A stretch of DNA of 43,006 nucleotides from assembly GCA_024278595.1 (NCBI GenBank), contig JAJRSW010000056.1:1-43006 (forward strand). Direction: 5' to 3'. The stretch's first letter is position 1, and every line of letters begins with the position of its first letter. The notes beneath the pieces were generated by a model that had not been told where the DNA came from, made no database searches, and worked only from the letters and a program-made list of their open reading frames with translations. Source of the stretch: Fidelibacterota bacterium. Lineage in GTDB: Bacteria; Fidelibacterota; UBA8477; JABMPR01. The translations under genes and the position numbers were made by a program. Positions 26,728 to 35,307 of this stretch are shown in pieces.

Positions 26728-27702
26728 TTAACCGATAAATCGTCCATGTTTTCGACGTTGTTTTTGCATTATTTTCAATTCTCGGTCACCAGAGATAACA
26801 ACATCGCTATTTAAGTTAAAATCTAAAGTTCGACTACGTCCCCGGTAGCGAACAGAATTGAGAATCAATTTTATGGTTTCCAATCTGGCTAGATGCTTAC
26901 TATCTGATCGGATGATATGCCAGGGAACTTCCGGTGAATTTGTTTTCTGAAGCAGACGAAATTTTTTTTCGGTGAATTCATCCCATAGATCCTGTGCCTG
27001 GAGATCCACCTCACTAAGCTTCCATTGGCGCAGGGGATCGTTCAAACGGCGTTCAAATCGCCGATTTTGTTCCTCCTTGGAAACTGAAAAATAAAGTTTG
27101 AGTAGAATGGTATTGCCATCTTTTATGAAATTATGCTCATAGGTGTTGATAGTCCTTAAGAAATCACGGTATTGCTTTTGTGTACAGAAACCCATCACCG
27201 GTTCGACCAGGGCGCGATTGTACCAACTACGATCAAATAGTACGATCTCTCCATTTGAGGGAAACCGTTCGATATAGCGTTTCAAGTGCAGCTCGGTCTG
27301 TTGACGATGAGAGGGCTTGCCTGGAACCTCGATCCGATAACGCTTCTCATTCATATAGCGGGTCATGCGACGGATGGTGCCGCCCTTCCCTGAAGCATCT
27401 CGACCATCGAACAGGATGATCACTTTCTTGCCCACCTGTTCTATGTGCTGCTGTAGTTTGATCAGTTCAGCCTGGAAAGGTTTCAGTTCTTCATTCTGTT
27501 GATATTTATCCAGCGCAGCATTGACAATGCGTTGTTTCTGCTTTTTCTTTAAGGCATCTCTGAGCTCACCCATACCCGCTTTGCCAGCGGATGAGTCCAT
27601 CTTCTTTTCAACCTTACTGAGAACAGAGCGGATGGTTTCAGTGGGTTTTGGATCACCTGATACGGGTGGTTCAGCGCCGATTTGTTCTTCATCTTGGATC
27701 AT
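26728..27702 (-). CDS. Polyphosphate kinase 2 family protein, first of a tandem pair
   Basis: A 324-residue PPK2-family kinase with Walker A GRDASGKGGT, a basic lid (about 125-150) and DRSWYNRALVEPVMGFC with the Walker B Asp. The N-terminal 60 residues are Lys/Glu-rich. It is clearly paralogous to the next gene, with about 17 nt between them, so both are probably transcribed together. Two non-identical PPK2 enzymes side by side suggest complementary nucleotide specificities, for example mono- and diphosphate acceptors; this is inference. No ppk1 or exopolyphosphatase is in the window. Confidence 0.9.
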   Translation of the reverse strand: MIQDEEQIGAEPPVSGDPKPTETIRSVLSKVEKKMDSSAGKAGMGELRDALKKKQKQRIVNAALDKYQQNEELKPFQAELIKLQQHIEQVGKKVIILFDGRDASGKGGTIRRMTRYMNEKRYRIEVPGKPSHRQQTELHLKRYIERFPSNGEIVLFDRSWYNRALVEPVMGFCTQKQYRDFLRTINTYEHNFIKDGNTILLKLYFSVSKEEQNRRFERRLNDPLRQWKLSEVDLQAQDLWDEFTEKKFRLLQKTNSPEVPWHIIRSDSKHLARLETIKLILNSVRYRGRSRTLDFNLNSDVVISGDRELKIMQKQRRKHGRFIG

Positions 27703-27737
27703 TTAGCTACTCCAGATCAATATTGGGGGATAAGTTA

Positions 27738-27895
27738 TACCAATTGTACTTCCAAACGGCACTATAAATTCAAAATATTTTTCCGTTTATCAAACTTCAA
27801 GTTTTTAGCATAGCCGTAGCTATGGTAGGAACTTTAAGTACAGAGAAACGGGAAAAGATGCAGAAGTTAGGTGCCAGTTGGAAGTACAATTGGTA
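27738..27895. mobile_element. MITE-like palindromic element, 158 bp
   Basis: Terminal inverted repeats of 25 bp start TACCAATTGTACTTCCAA; the ends (27738-27762 and 27871-27895) differ at two positions. A direct TTA flanks each side and could be a 3-bp target duplication. Inside, the arms remain partly complementary and meet at CATAGC-CGTA-GCTATG near the centre, so the whole element folds into one long hairpin. It has no coding capacity. It lies upstream of the ppk2 pair and downstream of the next minus-strand gene. Confidence 0.75.
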
Positions 27896-28014
27896 TTAGC
27901 TATTTTAGCACCATCGTCCATGACTCACCCCTGAATAGGTCAATTATCTGATAACAAGTTTCCCCCGGAATATTTGCTGGGTTAGCCTGTATATCAGGCT
28001 AGCCCGAATATATA

Positions 28015-28797
28015 CTAATTGAACTCGTCGAATAAAACCTTGTAAGTCACATAGGATATATTTTTTGCTTCCACCCCAGCCGGCAACTTGACCTCAACCC
28101 GAAATATAGATGATTCACCAGGGGAGAGTGAGCTCTCGCTGACAACCCCTGAGTAAAAGGTATGGGGTTCTCCGCTGATAAATGAAGAATCCTGGGCGAC
28201 AATATTGGTACGCTTATCATGTAATCTAAATCGAATCCGGACAAAATCTGCCCGCCGCATACCTTTGTTGTTGATCTGTCCGATAAAGACCCGACTATCA
28301 GCGTGACGTTGATCCTCAAATTCGCCCTTCATGGTGACATCAGCATGGAGCCGATCATAGGGCTTTAGCTCTTTGATATTTTCCTGAACAATGGCCAGGG
28401 TTCCAATATTGGTCTGGACCACGATCTTATCCAGATCTTCGGAAATGATCCTACCCTGAACCACGGTTCCATTTTTTAAAGTGATCTCACTAATCTTCTC
28501 CGGGAAATTTATCAGACGCTTGATCTCTTTCCTGATCCGGGGTGCACTCAGGTCATCAAATTCACGCAGTTGAATCCGCATCCGATCCATCTCATTTTGG
28601 ATCAGATGAATTTCTTCCCGTAATTCCTGCACCGTCTGATCAACTGACTGGGCCTTCAAGGATGGCTCAAAGAACTCCCGCTTGTCCGAACCTTCACTGG
28701 TTCCATCGACCTTTTTTTGTCCCGAACCCAGGAGCGGGAGCAGGAGGGTCAGGATCACCAGCAGTGCAGGGGTGTTTGGGTATATTCTACGCATCAT
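28015..28797 (-). CDS. Exported coiled-coil protein of unknown function
   Basis: A 260-residue protein with an N-terminal signal segment (about 8-26), a coiled coil (about 48-90, VQELREEIHLIQNEMDRMRI) and a small beta segment EITLKNGTVVQGRIISEDLD reminiscent of Sm-like or SHS2-type domains. A C-terminal immunoglobulin-like region follows (about 150-260), similar in layout to FxLYD domains. I do not recognise a family. The start overlaps the stop of the upstream HEAT-repeat lipoprotein by one base, so the two are translationally coupled and likely act together in the cell envelope. Confidence 0.8.
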   Translation of the reverse strand: MMRRIYPNTPALLVILTLLLPLLGSGQKKVDGTSEGSDKREFFEPSLKAQSVDQTVQELREEIHLIQNEMDRMRIQLREFDDLSAPRIRKEIKRLINFPEKISEITLKNGTVVQGRIISEDLDKIVVQTNIGTLAIVQENIKELKPYDRLHADVTMKGEFEDQRHADSRVFIGQINNKGMRRADFVRIRFRLHDKRTNIVAQDSSFISGEPHTFYSGVVSESSLSPGESSIFRVEVKLPAGVEAKNISYVTYKVLFDEFN

Positions 28798-29900
28798 TAT
28801 TCACGCTCCCATGTCGATTGGGTGGAGCGGGCCACATGCTGCAACTTTTGGGTTAATTCCGGGCTGTCGATACTCTCCACCATCTCCTTGATGCCTTTAT
28901 AGAAAATAAAATTATCAGGATTTCCCAGAATATCAATGAGTTGTCCAGCGATATCAGGATCTCGGTAGCTGGCCAGCGAGACCATGGCTCTTTTACGGAA
29001 ACGACTGGGCATTTGGTCATCACGGGCGACCTTGATCAAAGCCCGCTTTAACTCAGGATCATCAAAATTACCCAGGGCTCTGGTAATGGCATCCACCATG
29101 GAGTAGTATGTGGCCTGTTCATTGTGCAAAGCATCGATCAAACTGATGAGCAGTCGCTCATCTTTCATTTCATCCATAATGGAAATGGCGTAGGTCTTAA
29201 CCTGCTTTTGAGTTGCCGGATTATCCAGCATCTGAGCCAGCAAACGGGCAATGGCAGGGTCATTCTTAGTGGCCAGGATCTCCACGGCCAGATTCCGAAT
29301 ACCAATATCAATCTTCTTATTGGAAGCGATAGACATGAGGATGGGCACCACCCGGGCATCATTCATTTTACCAAGGGTCAGGGTCAAGTTCTGGAGAAAG
29401 GACGAATAGTCTTCCTGAGCATCCGCATAAAGTTTTAATATTAGCGCAACGGAGCGGGCATCGACCTGGTCTTCGATGATATTAAACATCTCATCACGTA
29501 CCGTCACGTAACCAGCACGACTCTTTTGCATAGCTTGCAGGATGGTACGGGTATTTTCAACATCCTTAGTTTTGCCCAGGGCCTGCAATCCTATCTGAAA
29601 TAAGGTGTAATCCAGATCACTCCCGTCTTTAAGCGAATTTCGGATGGCTTGAATACCCACTGGATCATTGGATTCTATCACCTTAAGCAGGGCTGCTTTC
29701 CGTACTTCCATGGGTAGACCTGGATTACGATAGTAGGCGATGAGGTTGTTTAGGGCTTTTTTCTTGCCGTCCCGAAAATCACTATAACTATCATTGACCA
29801 TGTCAGTTGTGACTTCGCCTGAGGAACTACAGGCGGTGAATGATCCGAAAAAGATCCCCAGTAGCAGGATAACCAGTAAATGTTTCAATAAATGCTTCAT
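28797..29900 (-). CDS. HEAT-repeat lipoprotein
   Basis: A 367-residue protein. A signal peptide ends in a lipobox (FTAC, Cys24), so it should be a lipid-anchored envelope protein. Six or more helical repeats of about 35 residues follow, with VRKAALLKVIES, RNLAVEILATKNDPA and FRKRAMVSLASYRDP showing the HEAT/armadillo pattern. Such repeats usually serve as a protein-binding scaffold. It is the upstream partner of the exported coiled-coil protein (1-nt overlap) and follows the LpxH-type gene on the same strand. Confidence 0.88.
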   Translation of the reverse strand: MKHLLKHLLVILLLGIFFGSFTACSSSGEVTTDMVNDSYSDFRDGKKKALNNLIAYYRNPGLPMEVRKAALLKVIESNDPVGIQAIRNSLKDGSDLDYTLFQIGLQALGKTKDVENTRTILQAMQKSRAGYVTVRDEMFNIIEDQVDARSVALILKLYADAQEDYSSFLQNLTLTLGKMNDARVVPILMSIASNKKIDIGIRNLAVEILATKNDPAIARLLAQMLDNPATQKQVKTYAISIMDEMKDERLLISLIDALHNEQATYYSMVDAITRALGNFDDPELKRALIKVARDDQMPSRFRKRAMVSLASYRDPDIAGQLIDILGNPDNFIFYKGIKEMVESIDSPELTQKLQHVARSTQSTWERE

Positions 29901-29976
29901 GTTGAAGTCCGTTGATTCCTATTCGGTAAAACGCTTAAAAATTATCAGATTAGTTTATCGATAATACAGCTTGAAG

Positions 29977-30747
29977 TCAAGGTAATTCCCTTTGTTCCAA
30001 TTGCTTAACGGGCCATTGTTTAAGTGATAGGTTCAGTCCGTCAAAATAACCGTATGAGTAATAATTCAAGAAATCACCGATGGTGAGAAAGGCACTTTTG
30101 CCAAAAGTTTTCAACTTGGGGTAGTGGATATGACCTGTGATCATATAATCCACACCCTCGGCAAACTTATCTTCAGCTAAAGCATAATTCTTACGGATAT
30201 TATTGAGCAGGTATTCCGTCGTTTCAGCTTTGTATTTTTTGCGACTATGCCTGGATATCCAGCGGGCGATCCAGTGACCAATATTGGGATTTATCAGCCA
30301 TTTGAACCCCCAGATAAACAAGGGGTTGCGAATTACTTGCTGCAAACGCAGATATTTTACATCCGCTTTATCAAGTCCATCACCGTGGAGCAACCAGAAC
30401 TTTTTCCCGGCAAATTCGATGAGAGTCTCTTCCTGGTAGATCTGGATCCCGATGTCCCGGGCCATAAAATCTCCCAGCCAATAGTCGTGGTTACCACCAA
30501 AATAATGGATATTGATCCCGGCCTCCACCAATTCGCGCATCTTTGCATACACATCATAATATGCCTGGGTGACCACTGACCCATACTCAAAATAAAAATC
30601 AAACCAGTCACCCACGATAAACAGGGTGGCTTGTTCCACCTTGATCTGGTCCATCAGCAGGAATAACTCTTTACGTCGTTCACGTTCCAGATCATCAACT
30701 TGAAGCCGTAAATGAACATCAGAAATAAAATAGGCTGTATTTTTCAT
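29977..30747 (-). CDS. lpxH: UDP-2,3-diacylglucosamine hydrolase-like metallophosphatase (LpxH type)
   Basis: A 256-residue calcineurin-like phosphatase. The metal-binding motifs appear in order: ISDVHL, GDWFDFYF, GNHDYW, LHGDGL and GHIHYPK. The pattern and length match LpxH, which cleaves UDP-2,3-diacylglucosamine in lipid A synthesis at the inner membrane. Some relatives are only LpxH-like, and no other lpx gene is nearby, so the exact substrate is inferred. The ATG at 30747 has no strong ribosome site. Confidence 0.82.
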   Translation of the reverse strand: MKNTAYFISDVHLRLQVDDLERERRKELFLLMDQIKVEQATLFIVGDWFDFYFEYGSVVTQAYYDVYAKMRELVEAGINIHYFGGNHDYWLGDFMARDIGIQIYQEETLIEFAGKKFWLLHGDGLDKADVKYLRLQQVIRNPLFIWGFKWLINPNIGHWIARWISRHSRKKYKAETTEYLLNNIRKNYALAEDKFAEGVDYMITGHIHYPKLKTFGKSAFLTIGDFLNYYSYGYFDGLNLSLKQWPVKQLEQRELP

Positions 30748-31157
30748 GGGCTCAAATTAAACGCTACAGATCAAGTTGAATGCAAAATTTTGGGGATCTT
30801 AGCAAAATTCCCGCTGGCTGGCTTCTTTCACCTTCAATTGTAGCTACGCTGTGACGCGACCGCCTACTCCCGGCAAGAATTGGGCAGAATAGGGGGATCA
30901 GCCTTGTTGGGTGGCTATAAGTAGTGTCTTTGCGCTTGCCCGGGCGAAGTTCTTGAATATGCCATTTCATTGACCAGCTCAACAACCAAGACTGAAACCG
31001 AAATTGGTCGTTCTTCCAGATCAATTTCAATCAACTATTTCCTGCTAAAATCAACAATCGTTAATCCGTGTTAATTGTTCCATATAACTCCCAGTAACCT
31101 GCGCTAAGCATGTAGGAAAAACCCTGGAAATAGTATGGGTCTATCGAGTCTCAGCGT
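30748..31157. other. Intergenic region with a short coding-like remnant
   Basis: Between the divergent lpxH-like and HExxH-protein genes. A short minus-strand frame (30915-31034, TTG to TAG) reads ISVSVLVVELVNEMAYSRTS and continues for nine residues, which looks like real protein but is only 39 residues. A longer overlapping frame (30764-31030) reads as non-protein. I think this is a gene remnant or a repeat carrying coding-like sequence; I cannot identify it. Confidence 0.3.
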
Positions 31158-31186
31158 TTGACAAGTCTGGTACCAAGACTTATCTT
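31158..31186 (+). promoter_or_regulatory. Candidate sigma-70 promoter of the HExxH/propeller gene
   Basis: TTGACA (31158-31163) and TATCTT (31181-31186) are separated by the ideal 17 bp. The expected start is near 31193, 45 nt ahead of the ATG at 31238. Confidence 0.55.
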
Positions 31187-31237
31187 GATCAGAATTATTG
31201 GAACCCAAAGGAATTCCTGGCATAACACTATACTATT

Positions 31238-34200
31238 ATGAAGAACAATAATACCACTATACAATTTTTACTGACCACAGTCCTGCTCCTGGTCTTTATG
31301 ATCAACCCGGTAGAGGCTAAATTTGGTAAGAACAAGGTCCAGTTTCGGGGGATGGACTGGTCCTATATCCAAACCCCCCATTTCGACGTATATTTTTATA
31401 AGGGGGGCGAGACCATTGCCTACTACGCCGCTGATGTCGCCGAGAAATCATACGATCAGATATCCTATCAGTTGGACTGGCGTCTGAACAAACGTATTTC
31501 CATACTGGTTTATAACTCGCATAACGATTTCCAACAGACCAATGTGACCCTGGGCTATTTGCAGGAAGGTATCGGTGGGTTTACCGAGTTGTTCAAAAAC
31601 CGGGTGGTCCTGCCCTTCGAAGGCAGCTATGAACAGTTCAGACATGTGCTCCACCATGAACTGACCCATGCCATGGTCAACGATCTCATCTTTGGTGGTA
31701 ATGTGCAGTCCATCGTCTCGGGGAAGATGCGGGTAAATATTCCCCTGTGGCTGTCCGAAGGATATGCCGAATATTCGTCCCTTGACTGGGATTCAAGAGC
31801 AGATATGATTCTCAGGGATGCGGCCATCAATGGTGGCCTGCCGCCAGTTGAATATCTCAATTATTATATGGCTTACAAAGGAGGCCAGAGTGTCGTCCGC
31901 TACATTGGCGAGACCTTTGGCGTGGAGCGCATTGGTGAGATCTTTCATGAAACCCGTCATTTTAAGGATGTACCCAAAGCCATTGAACATACCCTGCACC
32001 TGGATCTGAAAACACTCACTGAAAAATGGCACTTTTCAGTCCGCAAAGATTACTGGCCGGATATCGCCGGGCGCAAAAACCTGGATGACATGGGACATCG
32101 CCTCACCGACCACAGCAAAACCCAGAATTACTTCAACGTGAGCCCGGCAATTTCACCCAATGGAGGCAAGGTCGCTTTTTTATCTGACCGTTCAGGTTAT
32201 GCTGATATCTATGTCATGTCCGCTGATGACGGCGGGGATCTTAAAAAGATCGTCTCAGGACAACGGACTGCCGAGTTGGAGGAACTGAAATGGTTGAGTC
32301 CCGGATTATCCTGGGCTCCTGACAATCGGCATCTGGTTTTTGCTGCAAAATCGGGGAATGAAGATGCTTTGATCTTTTATGATACGGAGAAACAGACCAA
32401 GCACGCCCGCAAGCTGGGGCTCGATGGGATCTTCACAGCCGCCTGGTCACCAGATGGACAATTCGTGGCTTTCTCCGGCTTGCGTGATGGTGCCAGCGAT
32501 CTCTTCTTATACTCCATCAAAACCAGGGAGGTCACCCAACTCACTTACGATTTGTTTGCTGATACCCGACCGGCCTGGTCTCCTGATGGCAGTGAGCTGG
32601 CGTTTGTATCCGATAGAGGCAATAAGCTGTTAACTGGAAATATATTACCAGGATCTCCTCAGGAACGTGATCTTCTTAATAGCCATGATTTTAGATCTAC
32701 AGATATCTATACCATCAATGTGGCGACTGGTCTGATCAAAAGGATCACTGACAGCCCGGGGAGTGAGGATTCACCCTCCTATGCCAACACCGTCGCTAAA
32801 CTGGCCTATACCTCGGACCGAAGCGGGATCTGGAATATATACTTCTACGATCTCGATGCTGAAATTGAGACCTCATATTCAGATATAATGTCGGGAATTT
32901 TCCAGATCAGTTGGAGCAAGGATGACTCCCGGTTGGTCTTTGCTGGTTACGAGAAAGGGGGCTGGGATATATTTACCATCAACAACCCCCTGAATCGAAA
33001 ACTGCTCGACTCAAACCCACCGCTTTCCAATTACCTGCAACGGCAGAATCTGCAATTGGACCTGAGCTACTCGGATACACTACCTGATCCTGAACAAAAG
33101 ACAGTAAACCCGTTCAAAAGTCATGTATTCGCCTATGGAAATAACTTTGAGGATGCTTCCATTGGGCCGGAAGCTGAGCCATTGGTCATTGAAACCAGGG
33201 ACAGTACAGGTGCCTATGAGGTCAACCAATATAAAACCCGCTTTACCGTTGATCTGGTGGATGCTCAAGCCGGATACAGTAATTTTTTTGGAGTTCAGGG
33301 CAATGCCGTGATGATCTTCTCGGATATCATGGGAAATCATCGCATCCAATTCGGGTTTGAGCTGTATCGGAACCTGGATAATTCTGACCTGCTGCTTGGT
33401 TATGATTACCTTCCCAACCGCACTAATCTGCACCTCATGCTGTATAATTTACCTGATGATTACATCAGCGGAGATATCTACAATTTGAATCTGTGGCATT
33501 TCCGAAAATACGGGTCGGTCTTTGGTCTGGACTATCCCTTTAGCAAATACAGTCGGTTTGAAGCCAGCGTGAATTGGTTGAATATTTTTCAACGGGTCAC
33601 TTCCTATAATATGCTGGAAAACACCGATGCTCAGGTCTTGTCCACTAGTTCGACCTATGTTTTGCCTGAGCTCAAACTGAGTTTTGACAATGTTTTATAT
33701 GGCAGTCTCTATCCCATCGATGGCTGGCGGGCAGATATGTCTGTGAGAATTTCGCCGGATATGCCGAACTCTTCCCGACAGTTCGTAACATTTCGCACGG
33801 ATCTCCGACGGTATTTTAAAGTAACCCGGGATTATTCTTTCGCCCTGCGTGCTTCAGCCGCCAGCAGTCATGGCAAGGTTCCGGAAAGATTTATGGCCGG
33901 GGGGCTGGGCAACTGGATCAATTATCGTTTGGATAACAACTACATCAACTATCTCTCCAATTATGAGGACCTGTATTTTTCAGAATATGTACTCCCGGTG
34001 AGAGGCGCCCCCTACTTTGGCTATGTGGGAAGCCACTATGCAGCTTTCAATGCCGAATTCCGCTTTCCTTTCATTGAATATCTCTCAGTCAAATGGCCCA
34101 TATCAATGGTCCTGGGTAACGTGCGCGGTGAGATTTTCAGTGACTGGGTAAAGACCTGGGATGCAGATCAGCTTGCCGGACGAAGTTTTACAGATGCCCT

Positions 34201-34357
34201 CAGGGCCGATCAGAATAATAGTTATTGGGGCACCGGTTTCGGAATGCGAATGAATCTGGGAATTTTTGTATTACGCTATGATCTGGCTTTTGATATGTCC
34301 GTGAGTGCCCTGTGGGAAAACCGGCAGCACCTCTGGTCATTAGGTCTGGATTTTTGA
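31238..34357 (+). CDS. Outer-membrane metallopeptidase/beta-propeller/barrel fusion protein
   Basis: A 1039-residue protein. After a signal peptide (about 1-27) comes a peptidase-MA-like domain with HELTH (140-144) as the HExxH zinc motif and a downstream Glu in WLSEGYAEYS (171-180), as in gluzincins. Residues about 285-600 form a TolB-like propeller of PD40 repeats (NGGKVAFLSDRSGYADIYVM, WSPDGSELAFVSDRG and others). From about 690 to the end it is beta-strand rich with features of an outer-membrane barrel (ends LWSLGLDF). Proteins with this order occur in several FCB phyla; the substrate is unknown. Its stop overlaps the start of an MlaE-type permease (TGATG), linking it to lipid transport. 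Confidence 0.82.
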   Translation: MKNNNTTIQFLLTTVLLLVFMINPVEAKFGKNKVQFRGMDWSYIQTPHFDVYFYKGGETIAYYAADVAEKSYDQISYQLDWRLNKRISILVYNSHNDFQQTNVTLGYLQEGIGGFTELFKNRVVLPFEGSYEQFRHVLHHELTHAMVNDLIFGGNVQSIVSGKMRVNIPLWLSEGYAEYSSLDWDSRADMILRDAAINGGLPPVEYLNYYMAYKGGQSVVRYIGETFGVERIGEIFHETRHFKDVPKAIEHTLHLDLKTLTEKWHFSVRKDYWPDIAGRKNLDDMGHRLTDHSKTQNYFNVSPAISPNGGKVAFLSDRSGYADIYVMSADDGGDLKKIVSGQRTAELEELKWLSPGLSWAPDNRHLVFAAKSGNEDALIFYDTEKQTKHARKLGLDGIFTAAWSPDGQFVAFSGLRDGASDLFLYSIKTREVTQLTYDLFADTRPAWSPDGSELAFVSDRGNKLLTGNILPGSPQERDLLNSHDFRSTDIYTINVATGLIKRITDSPGSEDSPSYANTVAKLAYTSDRSGIWNIYFYDLDAEIETSYSDIMSGIFQISWSKDDSRLVFAGYEKGGWDIFTINNPLNRKLLDSNPPLSNYLQRQNLQLDLSYSDTLPDPEQKTVNPFKSHVFAYGNNFEDASIGPEAEPLVIETRDSTGAYEVNQYKTRFTVDLVDAQAGYSNFFGVQGNAVMIFSDIMGNHRIQFGFELYRNLDNSDLLLGYDYLPNRTNLHLMLYNLPDDYISGDIYNLNLWHFRKYGSVFGLDYPFSKYSRFEASVNWLNIFQRVTSYNMLENTDAQVLSTSSTYVLPELKLSFDNVLYGSLYPIDGWRADMSVRISPDMPNSSRQFVTFRTDLRRYFKVTRDYSFALRASAASSHGKVPERFMAGGLGNWINYRLDNNYINYLSNYEDLYFSEYVLPVRGAPYFGYVGSHYAAFNAEFRFPFIEYLSVKWPISMVLGNVRGEIFSDWVKTWDADQLAGRSFTDALRADQNNSYWGTGFGMRMNLGIFVLRYDLAFDMSVSALWENRQHLWSLGLDF

Positions 34358-35130
34358 TGCAGACTCTGATCCGTTTACTGGGCCGCAAGACCATTGGTCT
34401 GGTGGCAAATATTGGCGAAATTTTCATCCTTCTCGGAAAGACCATAAAATACTTGAAATATTTTCATCAGGATCGAGTTCTCTACAACGAACAACTCTAC
34501 CGCCTGGGAGTGAAAGCCCTGCCCCTGGTGGGAATAATAGCTGTATTTGCAGGCGCCGTTGCTGGTTGGCAGGGAGCTTATCAGTTGGAAGATACCTTGC
34601 CACCGCGGTTCTTTGGTCAGATAGTAGCGATCGGTATTTTATCAGAAATGGGACCGGTCCTGACTGCCTTGGTTCTTGCTGGACGCAATGGGTCATCTAT
34701 TGGTGCTGAGATTGCCACCATGAAAGTGACCGAGCAGATTGATGCTCTGGAAGTCATGGCCATTAACCCCATCAGACATCTCGTAACCCCGAGAGTGGTA
34801 GCCATGGTCGTCATGCTGCCCTTATTGGTGGTGGTGGCTGACATTATTGCCCTGTTCACCGCTGCCCTTATTGGTGATCTGTTTTTCAATATCAGCGTAC
34901 GTATGTTTTTTAATTCCTTTCAATCAGTCTTTGTGTTTACTGAAGATGTTTTGCCCAGTATTCTGAAAGCCCTGAGCTTTGGGATCTCAATCGGCCTGAT
35001 CAGCTGTTGGGTCGGTTTAAAAGCGACCCGGGGTGCCACCGGAGTAGGACGGGCAGCCATTCAGGCTTTTGTATTCTCAGCTACCATTATTCTCATCAAT
35101 GATTATGCAGTTGCAACTATCGTTTTTTAA
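34357..35130 (+). CDS. mlaE: MlaE-type ABC transporter permease (orphan)
   Basis: A 257-residue integral membrane protein of the MlaE/YrbE family with about five membrane segments. The hallmark region MGPVLTALVLAGRNGSSIGA and EIATMKVTEQIDALEVM identifies it. MlaE proteins move phospholipids across the inner membrane with the MlaF ATPase and an MCE protein. The frame opens upstream at 34312, but the ATG at 34357 overlaps the previous stop (TGATG), so translation is coupled. Neither mlaF nor an MCE gene follows; a MITE-like element begins 5 nt after the stop. The transporter parts must be encoded elsewhere or have been lost. Confidence 0.92.
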   Translation: MQTLIRLLGRKTIGLVANIGEIFILLGKTIKYLKYFHQDRVLYNEQLYRLGVKALPLVGIIAVFAGAVAGWQGAYQLEDTLPPRFFGQIVAIGILSEMGPVLTALVLAGRNGSSIGAEIATMKVTEQIDALEVMAINPIRHLVTPRVVAMVVMLPLLVVVADIIALFTAALIGDLFFNISVRMFFNSFQSVFVFTEDVLPSILKALSFGISIGLISCWVGLKATRGATGVGRAAIQAFVFSATIILINDYAVATIVF

Positions 35131-35134
35131 GGAA

Positions 35135-35283
35135 GATGACCTCGCAAAAAGTATTTGGAAAAACACGGAATATGTTCTATGTATAATAAATACAGCTACT
35201 TATGGCAAATACACCTAAACCTATAAATAACAACACTCTGCGTCTCTGCGCGCTCTGCGAGAGGGACTTTCTGCGGGGGCGTC
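35135..35283. mobile_element. MITE-like element, copy 1 (upstream of radA)
   Basis: A 149-bp element. The left end GATGACCTCGCAAAAAGT (35135-35152) is an imperfect inverted copy of the right end ACTTTCTGCGGGGGCGTC (35266-35283). The right part carries CTCTGCG repeats ending CTCTGCGAGAG. The same parts, in opposite order, form the element at 36863-37003. It starts 5 nt after the mlaE stop and ends 24 nt before the radA start, so any local radA promoter must lie inside it. A TATAAT word is at 35182-35187. Confidence 0.65.
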
Positions 35284-35307
35284 AAGGAAGTCAACCCACT
35301 ATAATTT

